A DNA stretch of 40,680 nt, from NCBI RefSeq assembly GCF_000519185.1, contig NZ_JAFA01000003.1:1-40680 (forward strand), in the 5' to 3' direction. Made by a program: the position numbers and the translations under genes. The notes below the pieces were generated by a model. That model was not told the origin of the DNA. It saw nothing but the letters and a program-made list of their open reading frames with translations, and made no database searches. Shown piece by piece: positions 15,641-23,223 of this stretch (its first letter is position 1; each line of letters opens with the position of its first letter). The DNA comes from Paraburkholderia nodosa DSM 21604 (lineage in GTDB: Bacteria; Pseudomonadota; Gammaproteobacteria; Burkholderiales; Burkholderiaceae).

Positions 15641-15874
15641 ATGACCCCAGAACAGGCACGAGCCGAAGAAGCCGCCGCCATGGACCGCGTACTGGCCGCG
15701 ACCCAACGCGTCAAGTCGGCGTTCACCTCGCTGCAGTCGCAGTTTCCGCCGGAAGGCGATGGCAAGCCGACGCAGTTCGCGCTGCAGACCTTCGACATGG
15801 CGCTCCAGGAACTGGAAGACGCCCAGGCCGCCTTCGACGAGATGCTCAACGATCTCTTCGACGGCGAACGCTGA
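15641..15874 (+). CDS. Small acidic helical protein of unknown function
   Basis: A 77-residue protein rich in Ala, Glu, Asp and Gln (MTPEQARAEEAAAMDRVLAATQRVKSAFTSLQ...), probably two amphipathic helices with a central PPEGDGKP turn and an acidic end. A good ribosome binding site (GGAG six bases before the ATG) supports it. It follows the Lrp gene by 38 bases and may share its transcript. I do not recognise the family. Confidence 0.65.
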   Translation: MTPEQARAEEAAAMDRVLAATQRVKSAFTSLQSQFPPEGDGKPTQFALQTFDMALQELEDAQAAFDEMLNDLFDGER

Positions 15875-15974
15875 GCCTGCCCGCTTTTGCTGCGCGCCCC
15901 GCAAAGGCGGAGCGGCGTGCAGCCTGCGATCGGCCTCTCAATTGATTCGGATTCCAGATCAATATCGACAAAGC

Positions 15975-16379
15975 ATGACTGATGACATGAACGCTCCCGT
16001 CACCGTGCTCGGCGTGGGCGTCGTCGTACGCAACGGCGATGCGTGGCTGCTCGGCCTGCGCAAAAGCGCATGGGGACGCGACACGTGGGCGTTCCCCGGC
16101 GGCAAGGTCGACTCCGGTGAGGATCCGCTCGCCGCGGCCGCACGCGAGCTGCGTGAGGAAACCGGCCTGGAAATGATCGAGGCGCAAGCCGCCGGCTGGG
16201 CCAGCGGCTGGCTCGAAGCCAGCCGCGTGCGTCATGTGACGCTGTTCGTCGAGGCCGCCGCGCCGGGCACGCCAGTCGTCGCGGAACCCGACAAGTGCGC
16301 GCGGTGGGCGTGGTTCACGCGGGATGCATTGCCCGCCGATCTGTTCGAGCCCACCCGCCTCTACTTCGAGACCCGCTAG
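15975..16379 (+). CDS. NUDIX hydrolase
   Basis: A 134-residue NUDIX protein with a complete Nudix box (G-x5-E-x7-REUxEExGU: from GKVDSGE to REETGL). The N-terminus VLGVGVVVRNGDAWLLGLRKSAWGRDTWAFPGG resembles dCTP/8-oxo-dGTP pyrophosphatase-like members. Substrate unknown. The start ATG at 15975 is close to a second one at 15987; neither has a clear Shine-Dalgarno site. Its stop codon overlaps that of the convergent aminotransferase gene. Confidence 0.9.
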   Translation: MTDDMNAPVTVLGVGVVVRNGDAWLLGLRKSAWGRDTWAFPGGKVDSGEDPLAAAARELREETGLEMIEAQAAGWASGWLEASRVRHVTLFVEAAAPGTPVVAEPDKCARWAWFTRDALPADLFEPTRLYFETR

Positions 16380-17563
16380 CGCGTCGCGGCCGCGGCGCGC
16401 TCCCGGACAAACGCCGCGATGCGCTCGCAGGCCTCGACGAGCCTCGCTTCGTCCACGACGAAACCCAGCCGCACATAGCCGTTCGCGGTCTCGCCGAACG
16501 CGCTTGCGTCGAGCACGGAAACCTTCTGCGCCTCGAACAGCTGCCAGGTGAACGCCTGCGTGTCGAGGCCCGTGCCGCGGATGTCGATCATCATGAACAT
16601 GCCCGCCTCCGGCAACAGGCACTTGAGCCCCGGCACGCCCGCCAGCCGCTCGTAGACGATGTCGCGCCGGCGGCGATAGATCTCGCGCATCTGCGCGACG
16701 ATCTGCGCGCGGTTGTCGAGCGCCGTGATCGCCGCCTCCTGGATGAAACCGGGCAGCCCGTAGAGCATGCAGAGCGCGAGCCGCGCCAGATGCGCAATCA
16801 TCGTTTCCGGCGCGATCACCCAGCCAAGGCGCCAGCCCGCCATGGCATGCGACTTCGAGAGGCTGCCGAGCGTGACCGTGCGCTCCGCCATGCCCTCGAG
16901 CGCGGCGATGCTCACGTGCTCACGCTCGAACGTGAGGTCGGCGTAGACCTCGTCGGAGAGCACCCACAGGTCGTGCCGCCTGGCCAGCTGCGCGACGCGT
17001 TCGAGGTGTTCGCGCGGCATCACCGCGCCGGTGGGGTTGCACGGCGTCGCGAAGAAGATCGCGCGCGTGCGCGGCGTGACGGCGGCATCGAGCGCGTCAC
17101 AGTCGAGATGGAAGCCGTTCCCGGGATCGACGGGCACCGGCACGAGCGTCGCGCCCGACGCGCGGATCGCTGCCTCGTAGGTCAGGTACATCGGCTCGGG
17201 CACGAGCACTTCGTCGCCGGCCTCCAGCAAACAGAGCGACGATGCGAACAAGCCGTTTTGCGCCCCCGCGCAAAGAATCACGTTCTGTGCGCCAACCGCG
17301 CGCCCGCTTTGCTGCGCATGCTCGCGTGCAATCGCTTCGCGCAGCGGCTCGCGGCCCATGATGGCCGAGTAGTGCGTATCGCCCTCGCGCAGCGCGGCCA
17401 CGGCGCGCTCGACGATGGGCGCGGGCGTGCCGAAGTCGGGGTCGCCCACGCTCAGCACGATCACGTCCTCGCCACGCGCCGCGGCCTGCACCGCTGCGTG
17501 ATGGATCTCCCACGCCGTCGTGCGACGGCCCTGCAACCGCTCGACCAGATTCGAATACTTCAT
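16376..17563 (-). CDS. Class I/II PLP-dependent aminotransferase
   Basis: A 395-residue fold-type I aminotransferase. Visible signatures are VGDPDFGTPAPI and THYSAIMGREPLREAI near the N-terminus, CNPTGAV, SDEVYADLTF (Asp and Tyr contacting PLP), SLSKSHAMAGWRLGW with the PLP lysine, and the substrate-carboxylate Arg in GYVRLGFV. The substrate is not clear; it resembles the broad aspartate/arginine:pyruvate type. GGGAG lies nine bases before the ATG at 17563. It is divergent from an IclR gene, which probably controls it. Confidence 0.9.
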   Translation of the reverse strand: MKYSNLVERLQGRRTTAWEIHHAAVQAAARGEDVIVLSVGDPDFGTPAPIVERAVAALREGDTHYSAIMGREPLREAIAREHAQQSGRAVGAQNVILCAGAQNGLFASSLCLLEAGDEVLVPEPMYLTYEAAIRASGATLVPVPVDPGNGFHLDCDALDAAVTPRTRAIFFATPCNPTGAVMPREHLERVAQLARRHDLWVLSDEVYADLTFEREHVSIAALEGMAERTVTLGSLSKSHAMAGWRLGWVIAPETMIAHLARLALCMLYGLPGFIQEAAITALDNRAQIVAQMREIYRRRRDIVYERLAGVPGLKCLLPEAGMFMMIDIRGTGLDTQAFTWQLFEAQKVSVLDASAFGETANGYVRLGFVVDEARLVEACERIAAFVRERAAAATR

Positions 17564-17684
17564 CTTTCGCGACTCTCCCGAACATACGGCGCGCCTCGCG
17601 CGTCGTGGCGTTCAAACCGTTTCCGTTGATTCGTGGGTGCAACGATACCAAGGAACGATGCCGCTGAGAAATGTCGATGCGCTC

Positions 17685-17694
17685 ATACGCGTAT
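17685..17694. promoter_or_regulatory. Perfect 10-base palindrome in the aminotransferase/IclR intergenic region
   Basis: ATACGCGTAT lies in the 199-base gap between the divergent aminotransferase and IclR genes, 69 bases before the IclR start. A position between two divergent genes and perfect symmetry make it a candidate IclR operator. Confidence 0.35.
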
Positions 17695-17762
17695 CCAACG
17701 TGGTGTTAGTATTTCCAGCCTGTTGGATGATCTTTTGGTCGGCAAACCCGCCGCGCGGCTCC

Positions 17763-18509
17763 ATGTCCTCACCCTACGAAGTTCCGGCGCTCCGGCGCAT
17801 ACACGATATTCTCGACGTGCTCGCACACGCTCAAGGTCCGATGCGCGCAGCGGCGATCGCGCAGGCCACTGGCCTCTCGCGCAGCACGCTCTATCTGATG
17901 CTCGACTCGCTCGAGCGCCGGCGCTGGATCGAAAAGCGCACCGACGGCTATATCGTCGGCCTCACGTTGTTCGAGCTAGGCAGCACTTACGTGCGGCACG
18001 ATCGGCTCCAGGAAGTGTTCCGCCAGGAAGCGACCGTTTTCGTCGCGACGCATAACGAAGTGGTTCAGCTTGCGGTGCTGGACGGCGCGGAGGTCGTGTA
18101 TCTCGCGCGCGAGGACCCCGCGCGGCCCGTGCGTCTCGTCTCCGATCTCGGCTCGCGGCTACCGGCGCACTGCAGCGCGCTGGGCAAGGCGCTGCTCGCC
18201 AGCCTGTCCGATGATGAGGTCAACGCCATCCTGCCGCGTCAGCTTCCCGCTGTGACGGCCAACACCATCACGCGCAAGCAGGACCTCATAGCGGCGCTCG
18301 CCGCGATACGCCGCTCCGGCCTCGCGCACGAGCGGGAAGAAGTGACGGCGGGCATCGCGTGCTTCGCGGCGTTCGTCGGCGTGACGGCGCTTGGCAAGCG
18401 TGTGGCGGTCAGCGCGAGCCTGCCGCTGGAGCGGCTGGACGCTCGCCGCGAAAAGCGGCTCGCCATCGCGGTGGTCGAGATGGCGCAGCGTATCGCCAAG
18501 GGGCTTTGA
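17763..18509 (+). CDS. IclR-family transcriptional regulator
   Basis: A 248-residue regulator: winged helix-turn-helix (RRIHDILDVLAHAQGPMRAAAIAQATGLSRSTLYLMLDSLERRRWIEKR) and an IclR effector domain (VVQLAVLDGAEVVYLARED ... LPAHCSALGKALLASLSDDE ... GLAHEREEVTAGIACFAAFV), with the usual conserved Gly-Lys-Ala. The chosen ATG fits family length. An ATG at 17658 preceded by AAGGA would add 35 residues with no family counterpart. Divergent from the aminotransferase; convergent with LacI, six bases apart. Confidence 0.88.
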   Translation: MSSPYEVPALRRIHDILDVLAHAQGPMRAAAIAQATGLSRSTLYLMLDSLERRRWIEKRTDGYIVGLTLFELGSTYVRHDRLQEVFRQEATVFVATHNEVVQLAVLDGAEVVYLAREDPARPVRLVSDLGSRLPAHCSALGKALLASLSDDEVNAILPRQLPAVTANTITRKQDLIAALAAIRRSGLAHEREEVTAGIACFAAFVGVTALGKRVAVSASLPLERLDARREKRLAIAVVEMAQRIAKGL

Positions 18510-18515
18510 AGAGGC

Positions 18516-19550
18516 TCAAGCGCTCGCGCGCGGCACGACGGTGTACTGAATGCGTGTTTTCACGGGATGCGACGCGCTCGCGCCGTCCACTGCCGCGAGG
18601 GCGGCGACGATCGCCTCGCCCGTGCGCTGGCCAATGCCGTAGGCATCGACCGAAATCGTGGTGATCGCCGGATGGCAGCACGCCGCGATCTCGAAGTTGC
18701 CGAAGCCGGCAACCGCTATATCACGGGGCACGCTGACGCCGCGCCGCTGGCATTCCATGATCGCGCCGAACGCCGACATGTCGCTCACGCACATGACGGC
18801 CTGCGTGTCGGGCCAGCGCTCGAGCAGCTCGGCCATGGCGGGCGCGCCGTGGCTCATCGTGACCGGCGAGTCGCCGAGTTGCACGACGCGGTGCCTTTCG
18901 AGCCCGAGCGCCTTCATTTCCATCTGAAAGCCCTTGAGGCGGTCGAGACCGCGCCGGTCAAGGTCGCCCGCACCGCCTAGAAAGCCGATGCGGCTATGCC
19001 CCTTGTCCGCGAGATAGCGCACCATCTCGCGCGCGGCGCTCACGTTGGAAAAGCCCACGGCCATGTCGATCGGCTCCGTGGGCAGATCCCACATCTCGAC
19101 GACCGGTACGCCCGAGCGCTGCAGCAGCGTGCGCGTGGCGTCCGTATGCTGCGCGCCCGTGAGCGCGATGCAGCGCGGCTGGTGGCGCAGCATCTGGCGC
19201 ACGAGACGCTCCTCGCGATCGAGGAAGTAGTCGGTATCGCCGATCAGCAGTTCGAGCCCTTGCGGTTCAAGCACCGCGGTGAGGCCGCTCACGGTGTCCG
19301 AGAAGTTGGAGCTGGAAAGCGATGGCACGAGCACCGCGACGAACGACGAGCGCCCCGAGGAAAGCGCGCCGGCCGCCGCATCGGCCACGTAGCCCAGCTC
19401 GTCGATAGCGCGCTGCACGCGTTCGCGGGTCGCCTCCGACGCGCTGCGCCCCGCCATCACGCGGGACACCGTCATTTTCGAAACGCCCGCGAGACGAGCG
19501 ACATCGGACATGCGGGGCGGCGTGGCTTTCGGAGCGCTGGTTTTGGACAT
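18516..19550 (-). CDS. LacI/GntR-type transcriptional repressor
   Basis: A 344-residue LacI-family protein. The helix-turn-helix is RMSDVARLAGVSKMTVSRVMAGRSASEATRERVQRAIDELGYVADAAA. The periplasmic-binding-like domain (FVAVLVPSLSSSNFSDTVSGL ... SRIGFLGGAGDLDRRGLDRLKGF ... VAVAGFGNFEIAACCHPAITTI) resembles the gluconate repressor GntR. It is divergent from the PEP-mutase-like gene, whose upstream region holds a strong palindrome, so that gene is a possible target. No sugar-acid genes are adjacent. The ribosome binding site is weak. Confidence 0.88.
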   Translation of the reverse strand: MSKTSAPKATPPRMSDVARLAGVSKMTVSRVMAGRSASEATRERVQRAIDELGYVADAAAGALSSGRSSFVAVLVPSLSSSNFSDTVSGLTAVLEPQGLELLIGDTDYFLDREERLVRQMLRHQPRCIALTGAQHTDATRTLLQRSGVPVVEMWDLPTEPIDMAVGFSNVSAAREMVRYLADKGHSRIGFLGGAGDLDRRGLDRLKGFQMEMKALGLERHRVVQLGDSPVTMSHGAPAMAELLERWPDTQAVMCVSDMSAFGAIMECQRRGVSVPRDIAVAGFGNFEIAACCHPAITTISVDAYGIGQRTGEAIVAALAAVDGASASHPVKTRIQYTVVPRASA

Positions 19551-19726
19551 CGCGGCTGGACGGCAAAATAAAAAGAACGCATATCATAACGGCTGCGCCC
19601 TTCTTTTCCTCGTTTCGAGCCGTTGCATGCCATCGCCTTCGTAGGCATTCATTTAATTCGCGATCCTTATCTTTGTGCAAAATCGCTGCGCAAGCGAACG
19701 CCGTTCGATTCGGGAATCCAGGAATT

Positions 19727-19745
19727 CGGTCACAATCGGTGACCG
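19727..19745. promoter_or_regulatory. 19-base operator-like inverted repeat before the PEP-mutase-like gene
   Basis: CGGTCAC and GTGACCG are perfect seven-base arms around AATCG. It lies 68 bases before the start of the isocitrate-lyase/PEP-mutase-like gene, in a 263-base intergenic region shared with the LacI-family gene. Confidence 0.55.
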
Positions 19746-19813
19746 GCGTCGGAGGATGCGCACGCCCGCGCAGACGCCCCGCCGCCCACCCACGAGCCAG
19801 GAGGAAACTTGCC

Positions 19814-20647
19814 ATGTCAGGACCCGCCCGCACCATTGCCGAGAAACGCGCCGACTTTCGCGCGCTGCACGCCACCGGTTGCTTCGTGCTGCCGAATCCG
19901 TGGGACGTGGGCAGCGCACGCTATCTCCAGGGCCTCGGCTTCAAGGCGCTCGCGACCACCAGCTCCGGGTTCGCATGGTCGCGCGGGCATGCCGACAACA
20001 CCCTGCCGCGCGACGCGATCCTCGCGCACCTGCGCGAGATCGTCGCGGCCACCGACCTGCCCGTGAACGCCGACTTCGAAAGCGGCTTCGGCGCGGATCC
20101 TGCAGGCGTCGAAGCAAGCGTGGGCCTCGCCGTCGAAACCGGCGTCGCCGGGCTTTCCGTGGAAGACTCGACCGGCGACGACGCAGCGCCGCTGCTGCCG
20201 ATCGAGATCGCCGTCGAGCGCATGCGCGCGGCGCGGCGCGCCATCGACGCGCGCGGCGGCGACACCGTGCTCGTTGGCCGCGCGGAGAACTTTGTGGCCG
20301 GCGTGCCCAACCTCGACGACGCCATCGCGCGCTTGCAGGCGTACGCGCAGGCGGGCGCGGATTGCCTCTATGCGCCCGGCATCCAGACGCGCGAGCAGAT
20401 CGTGGCCGTCGTCACCGCCGTCGCGCCGAAGCCCGTGAACGTGCTGATCGGCGCGAAGTCGGCCTTCACGCTCGACGATCTCGCCGCGCTCGGCGTGCGC
20501 CGCGTGAGCGTGGGCGGCGCGCTCGCCCGCACCGCGTGGGGCGGCTTCATGCACGCGGCGCAACGGCTCACCGAAGGGCGTTTCGACGGCTTCGAAGGCG
20601 CGGCCCCCGGCGCGACGCTCAACGCCGCCTTCCGTAGCGAGACCTGA
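19814..20647 (+). CDS. Isocitrate lyase / PEP mutase superfamily protein
   Basis: A 277-residue TIM-barrel protein of the ICL/PEP-mutase superfamily. Conserved blocks are FVLPNPWDVGSARYLQGLGFKALATTSSGFAWSRG, VNADFESGFG (Mg-binding acidic residues), GLSVEDSTGD and LVGRAENF. The KKCG loop of true isocitrate and methylisocitrate lyases is absent, so it is more likely a C-C or C-P lyase/hydrolase of unassigned substrate (oxaloacetate-type or phosphonate-related). AGGAGG lies nine bases before the ATG. Its stop directly abuts the stop of the convergent LysR gene. Confidence 0.85.
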   Translation: MSGPARTIAEKRADFRALHATGCFVLPNPWDVGSARYLQGLGFKALATTSSGFAWSRGHADNTLPRDAILAHLREIVAATDLPVNADFESGFGADPAGVEASVGLAVETGVAGLSVEDSTGDDAAPLLPIEIAVERMRAARRAIDARGGDTVLVGRAENFVAGVPNLDDAIARLQAYAQAGADCLYAPGIQTREQIVAVVTAVAPKPVNVLIGAKSAFTLDDLAALGVRRVSVGGALARTAWGGFMHAAQRLTEGRFDGFEGAAPGATLNAAFRSET

Positions 20648-21634
20648 CTACGCTGCGGGCGTGATGGTGCGTGGCGCGCGCGGCTTGCGCACCGAACGAC
20701 GAACATGTGGCGACGCCGGCGCCCGCGCGCCGGTGACGCTGCCGGCCTCGCCAAAGCACGCCAGCGCCCACGCCACGAACGCGCGCTGCTTGGGCGCCTG
20801 CGCGCGGCGATCCGCGTAAAGCAGATGCATGGGCCGCACCGGCGCGGCATACGCCTCGAGCAGCGGCACGAGCCGCCCCGCCGCCACCGACGGCGCGAGG
20901 TTCGGCTCGCCCGCCAGCACGATTCCCACGCCCGCCTCCGCCGCCGCGATCAGCGCGCGGGTGTCGTTGCTGCGCAGCTGGCCGCGCGGCTCGACTTCGA
21001 TCTGTGTGTCGCCGTCCTTGAAGTTCCACGTTTGGGGCGCCGGAAAGCTGTCGAACGCGTAATCGAGGCACACGTGCTGCGTGAGTTCACGCGGATGCGC
21101 CGGCGTTCCGTGTGCGGCGAGATAGGCCGGCGCGGCGCACGGCACGAGCCGATAGGGCGCGAGCGGCCGCGCGACCAGTTGCGAGTCGGGCAGCGCGCCG
21201 ATGCGAAACGCGACATCGAAACCGTCCTGCAAGAGGTCGAACTGCCGGTCGCTCAGGACGAGATCGACCTTCACGTCCGGGCAGTCTGCGAGAAAGGCCT
21301 TGATTTCATGCGCAAGCCGGAAGGCGCCGAACGCGACGGGCGCCGTCACGCGCAGCGTGCCTTGCGGGTGGGCGGTCTGTGCGAGTGCGACGGCCTCAGC
21401 GGCGGCCGCCTCTTCGAGCACGCGCCGGCAGGCTTCGAAATAGGCGCGGCCGGCTTCCGTGAGCGCATGCTTGCGCGTCGAGCGCTGCAACAGGCGCACG
21501 CCTAGCGTCTTTTCCAGCGCGTCGACGTGCTTGCCCGCCATCTGCGGCGTCATCGCGAGCATGCGCGCCGCCGCCGTGAACGAACCGGATTCGGCGGTCT
21601 TCACGAACACGGTCATGCTGGTCAATTTGTCCAC
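20648..21634 (-). CDS. LysR-family transcriptional regulator
   Basis: A 328-residue LysR protein (MDKLTSMTVFVKTAESGSFTAAARMLAMTPQMAGKHVDALEKTLGVRLLQRSTRKHALTEAGRAYFEACR), effector domain to about 300, and a basic tail RRSVRKPRAPRT. The first codon is GTG at 21634; an ATG six codons later is possible, but the MDKLTSM form is typical of this subfamily. It is divergent from the NADP-oxidoreductase-like gene, its probable target. Confidence 0.9.
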   Translation of the reverse strand: MDKLTSMTVFVKTAESGSFTAAARMLAMTPQMAGKHVDALEKTLGVRLLQRSTRKHALTEAGRAYFEACRRVLEEAAAAEAVALAQTAHPQGTLRVTAPVAFGAFRLAHEIKAFLADCPDVKVDLVLSDRQFDLLQDGFDVAFRIGALPDSQLVARPLAPYRLVPCAAPAYLAAHGTPAHPRELTQHVCLDYAFDSFPAPQTWNFKDGDTQIEVEPRGQLRSNDTRALIAAAEAGVGIVLAGEPNLAPSVAAGRLVPLLEAYAAPVRPMHLLYADRRAQAPKQRAFVAWALACFGEAGSVTGARAPASPHVRRSVRKPRAPRTITPAA

Positions 21635-21636
21635 GA

Positions 21637-21648
21637 TTGGAAATCCAA
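21637..21648. promoter_or_regulatory. Inverted repeat at the LysR start
   Basis: TTGGA-AA-TCCAA lies directly before the GTG start of the LysR gene and within its ribosome-binding region. A protein bound there could repress the regulator itself, a common form of LysR autoregulation. Confidence 0.3.
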
Positions 21649-21737
21649 CGTTTCAAGTGTTTCACCCGGATGGCCGATTATCGCATGGGAGTTTCGGCGC
21701 TACGCTGGGGTCTCCATAGCAAACCACGGGGCTTCCC

Positions 21738-22424
21738 ATGAACGAACATCGATTGGCTGTCGGCATTCTCGGCGCGGGCGAGATCGGCTCGACGCTGGGC
21801 AAACTTCTCGCGCAGGCGGGACATGAGGTGATGCTCTCGTCGCGCGATCCGAAGGCGCGCGCGGGAGAAGCGGCGGCGCTGGGCTGCCGGATCGGCACGC
21901 TGGAGCAGGCCGCGGCGTTCGGCGAGATCGTGATCGCGGCGCTGCCGCTGTCCGCGCTCGGCGAGATACCGGTCAAAACGCTCACCGGCAAAGTCGTCAT
22001 CGACACCATGAATTACTATCCGGCGCGCGACGGCGCCATTGCGGCGTTCGACGAACACCGCGAGGCCACGAGCGAGCGCGTTGCGCAGCAACTCAGTGGC
22101 GCACGGGTGGTCAAGGCGTTCAGTGCGATTCTTGCGTACGACCTGCCGCGCGAAGAGCGGCCGCCTGTCGAAGGCGGACGGCGCGCGCTACCCGTCGCGG
22201 CAGACAATGAAGAAGCGAAGGCACTCGTGGCCGCGTTGCACGCACAGCTCGACTTCGACGCGCTCGACGCGGGATCGCTTGCCGATAGCTGGCGCTTCGA
22301 GCGCGCAAAACCGGCCTACTGCATGCCACTGAACCACACGCAACTGCGCGTCGCGCTCGCCGCGGCCGAGCGCGACAAGGAGCGGCCGCATGGCTCATGG
22401 CGACGCAAACCGCGGCAGGATTGA
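21738..22424 (+). CDS. NADP-dependent F420-reductase-like oxidoreductase
   Basis: A 228-residue protein starting with a Rossmann nucleotide site (LAVGILGAGEIGSTLGKLLAQAGHEVMLSSRDP, with Ser-Arg after strand 2 favouring NADP). It continues like the NADPH-dependent F420 reductase/YagU-type family (VVIDTMNYYPARDG ... VVKAFSAILAYDLPRE). Burkholderia do not make classical F420, so a different substrate is likely. Divergent from a LysR regulator. Confidence 0.8.
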   Translation: MNEHRLAVGILGAGEIGSTLGKLLAQAGHEVMLSSRDPKARAGEAAALGCRIGTLEQAAAFGEIVIAALPLSALGEIPVKTLTGKVVIDTMNYYPARDGAIAAFDEHREATSERVAQQLSGARVVKAFSAILAYDLPREERPPVEGGRRALPVAADNEEAKALVAALHAQLDFDALDAGSLADSWRFERAKPAYCMPLNHTQLRVALAAAERDKERPHGSWRRKPRQD

Positions 22425-22527
22425 GGCTCACCGATACCGGGAAAATCGCCTGGCATACCGAATCAAATAGCGCGAAGCCGCCGGCACCCGGATGAGGTCG
22501 AGCCCGAGAGGGGAGGAAATTCCGCGC

Positions 22528-22569
22528 GGGCCAGAACGGCCCGGCGAGCGCCGCCGCAGGCGGCGGCGC
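22528..22569. repeat. Two tandem GC hairpins between convergent genes
   Basis: GGGCC (22528-22532) pairs with GGCCC (22538-22542), and GCGCCGCCG (22548-22556) pairs perfectly with CGGCGGCGC (22561-22569). They fill the 195-base gap between convergent genes and probably end both transcripts, but neither has a T-run, so factor-assisted or structural termination is more likely. Confidence 0.5.
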
Positions 22570-22619
22570 GAAATAACGAGGCGCAGCGGCGCGTCGCCGT
22601 TGCGCCCGGCAAGCGGTGC

Positions 22620-23057
22620 TTAGTCGTAGTGACGGTGCTTGTTGTGGCGCTTGCCGTGATAGCCGCGCGAATAGTCGTCGGCGTACGAGTTCGAGCGCGA
22701 GATATTGCCGCCGAGCGCCGAGCCTGCGCCGCCGCCCACTGCCGCGCCGAGCAGGCCGCCCGTGCGACCGCCCATGGCGTTGCCCGCCGCCGTGCCTGCG
22801 CCGCCGCCGAGCGCGCCGCCGATGATGGCGCCCGTGCGCTCGCGACGATTCGAGGTGACCGCGCCACCCGCGCCGCCGCCCACCGCGCCCCCGATCACCG
22901 CGCCGGTGCTACCGCCCACGGCGCCACCTACGGCAGCGCCGGCGACGCCGCCGAGCGCGCCACCCAGTGCGTTGTTCATATCGCCGGCCAGCACCGGCAG
23001 CGAGGCCGCAGCAGTCAGCGCAGCAACGGCAACCATCTGGATGATTTTCTTCGACAT
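22620..23057 (-). CDS. Secreted glycine-zipper protein with His/Arg-rich tail
   Basis: A 145-residue exported protein. The signal peptide is MSKKIIQMVAVAALTAAASLPVLAG. The mature part is made of three glycine-zipper stretches (GGALGGVAGAAVGGAVGG; GAVIGGAVGGGAGG; GAIIGGALGGGAGTAAG) separated by short polar turns (NRRERTG). It ends in a basic tail HGKRHNKHRHYD. Such zippers insert in membranes in outer-membrane and stress proteins; there is no lipobox Cys at the cleavage site. The ribosome binding site is weak. Expressed alone; no operon. Confidence 0.8.
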   Translation of the reverse strand: MSKKIIQMVAVAALTAAASLPVLAGDMNNALGGALGGVAGAAVGGAVGGSTGAVIGGAVGGGAGGAVTSNRRERTGAIIGGALGGGAGTAAGNAMGGRTGGLLGAAVGGGAGSALGGNISRSNSYADDYSRGYHGKRHNKHRHYD

Positions 23058-23223
23058 AGTTGTTCTCTTACGTTTTTGAGACGGAACCGAGTATAGCGGC
23101 CAACGTGAAAGGGCTTTGTAACGCCACAGGCCAAGCCCCGTAAGAGGTGTAACAAAATGGTCTGGCAGAACGGACTGTCGCTCACACCGAAGGGTCGCTC
23201 CCTGAAATCGCGCGCGAGGACAT

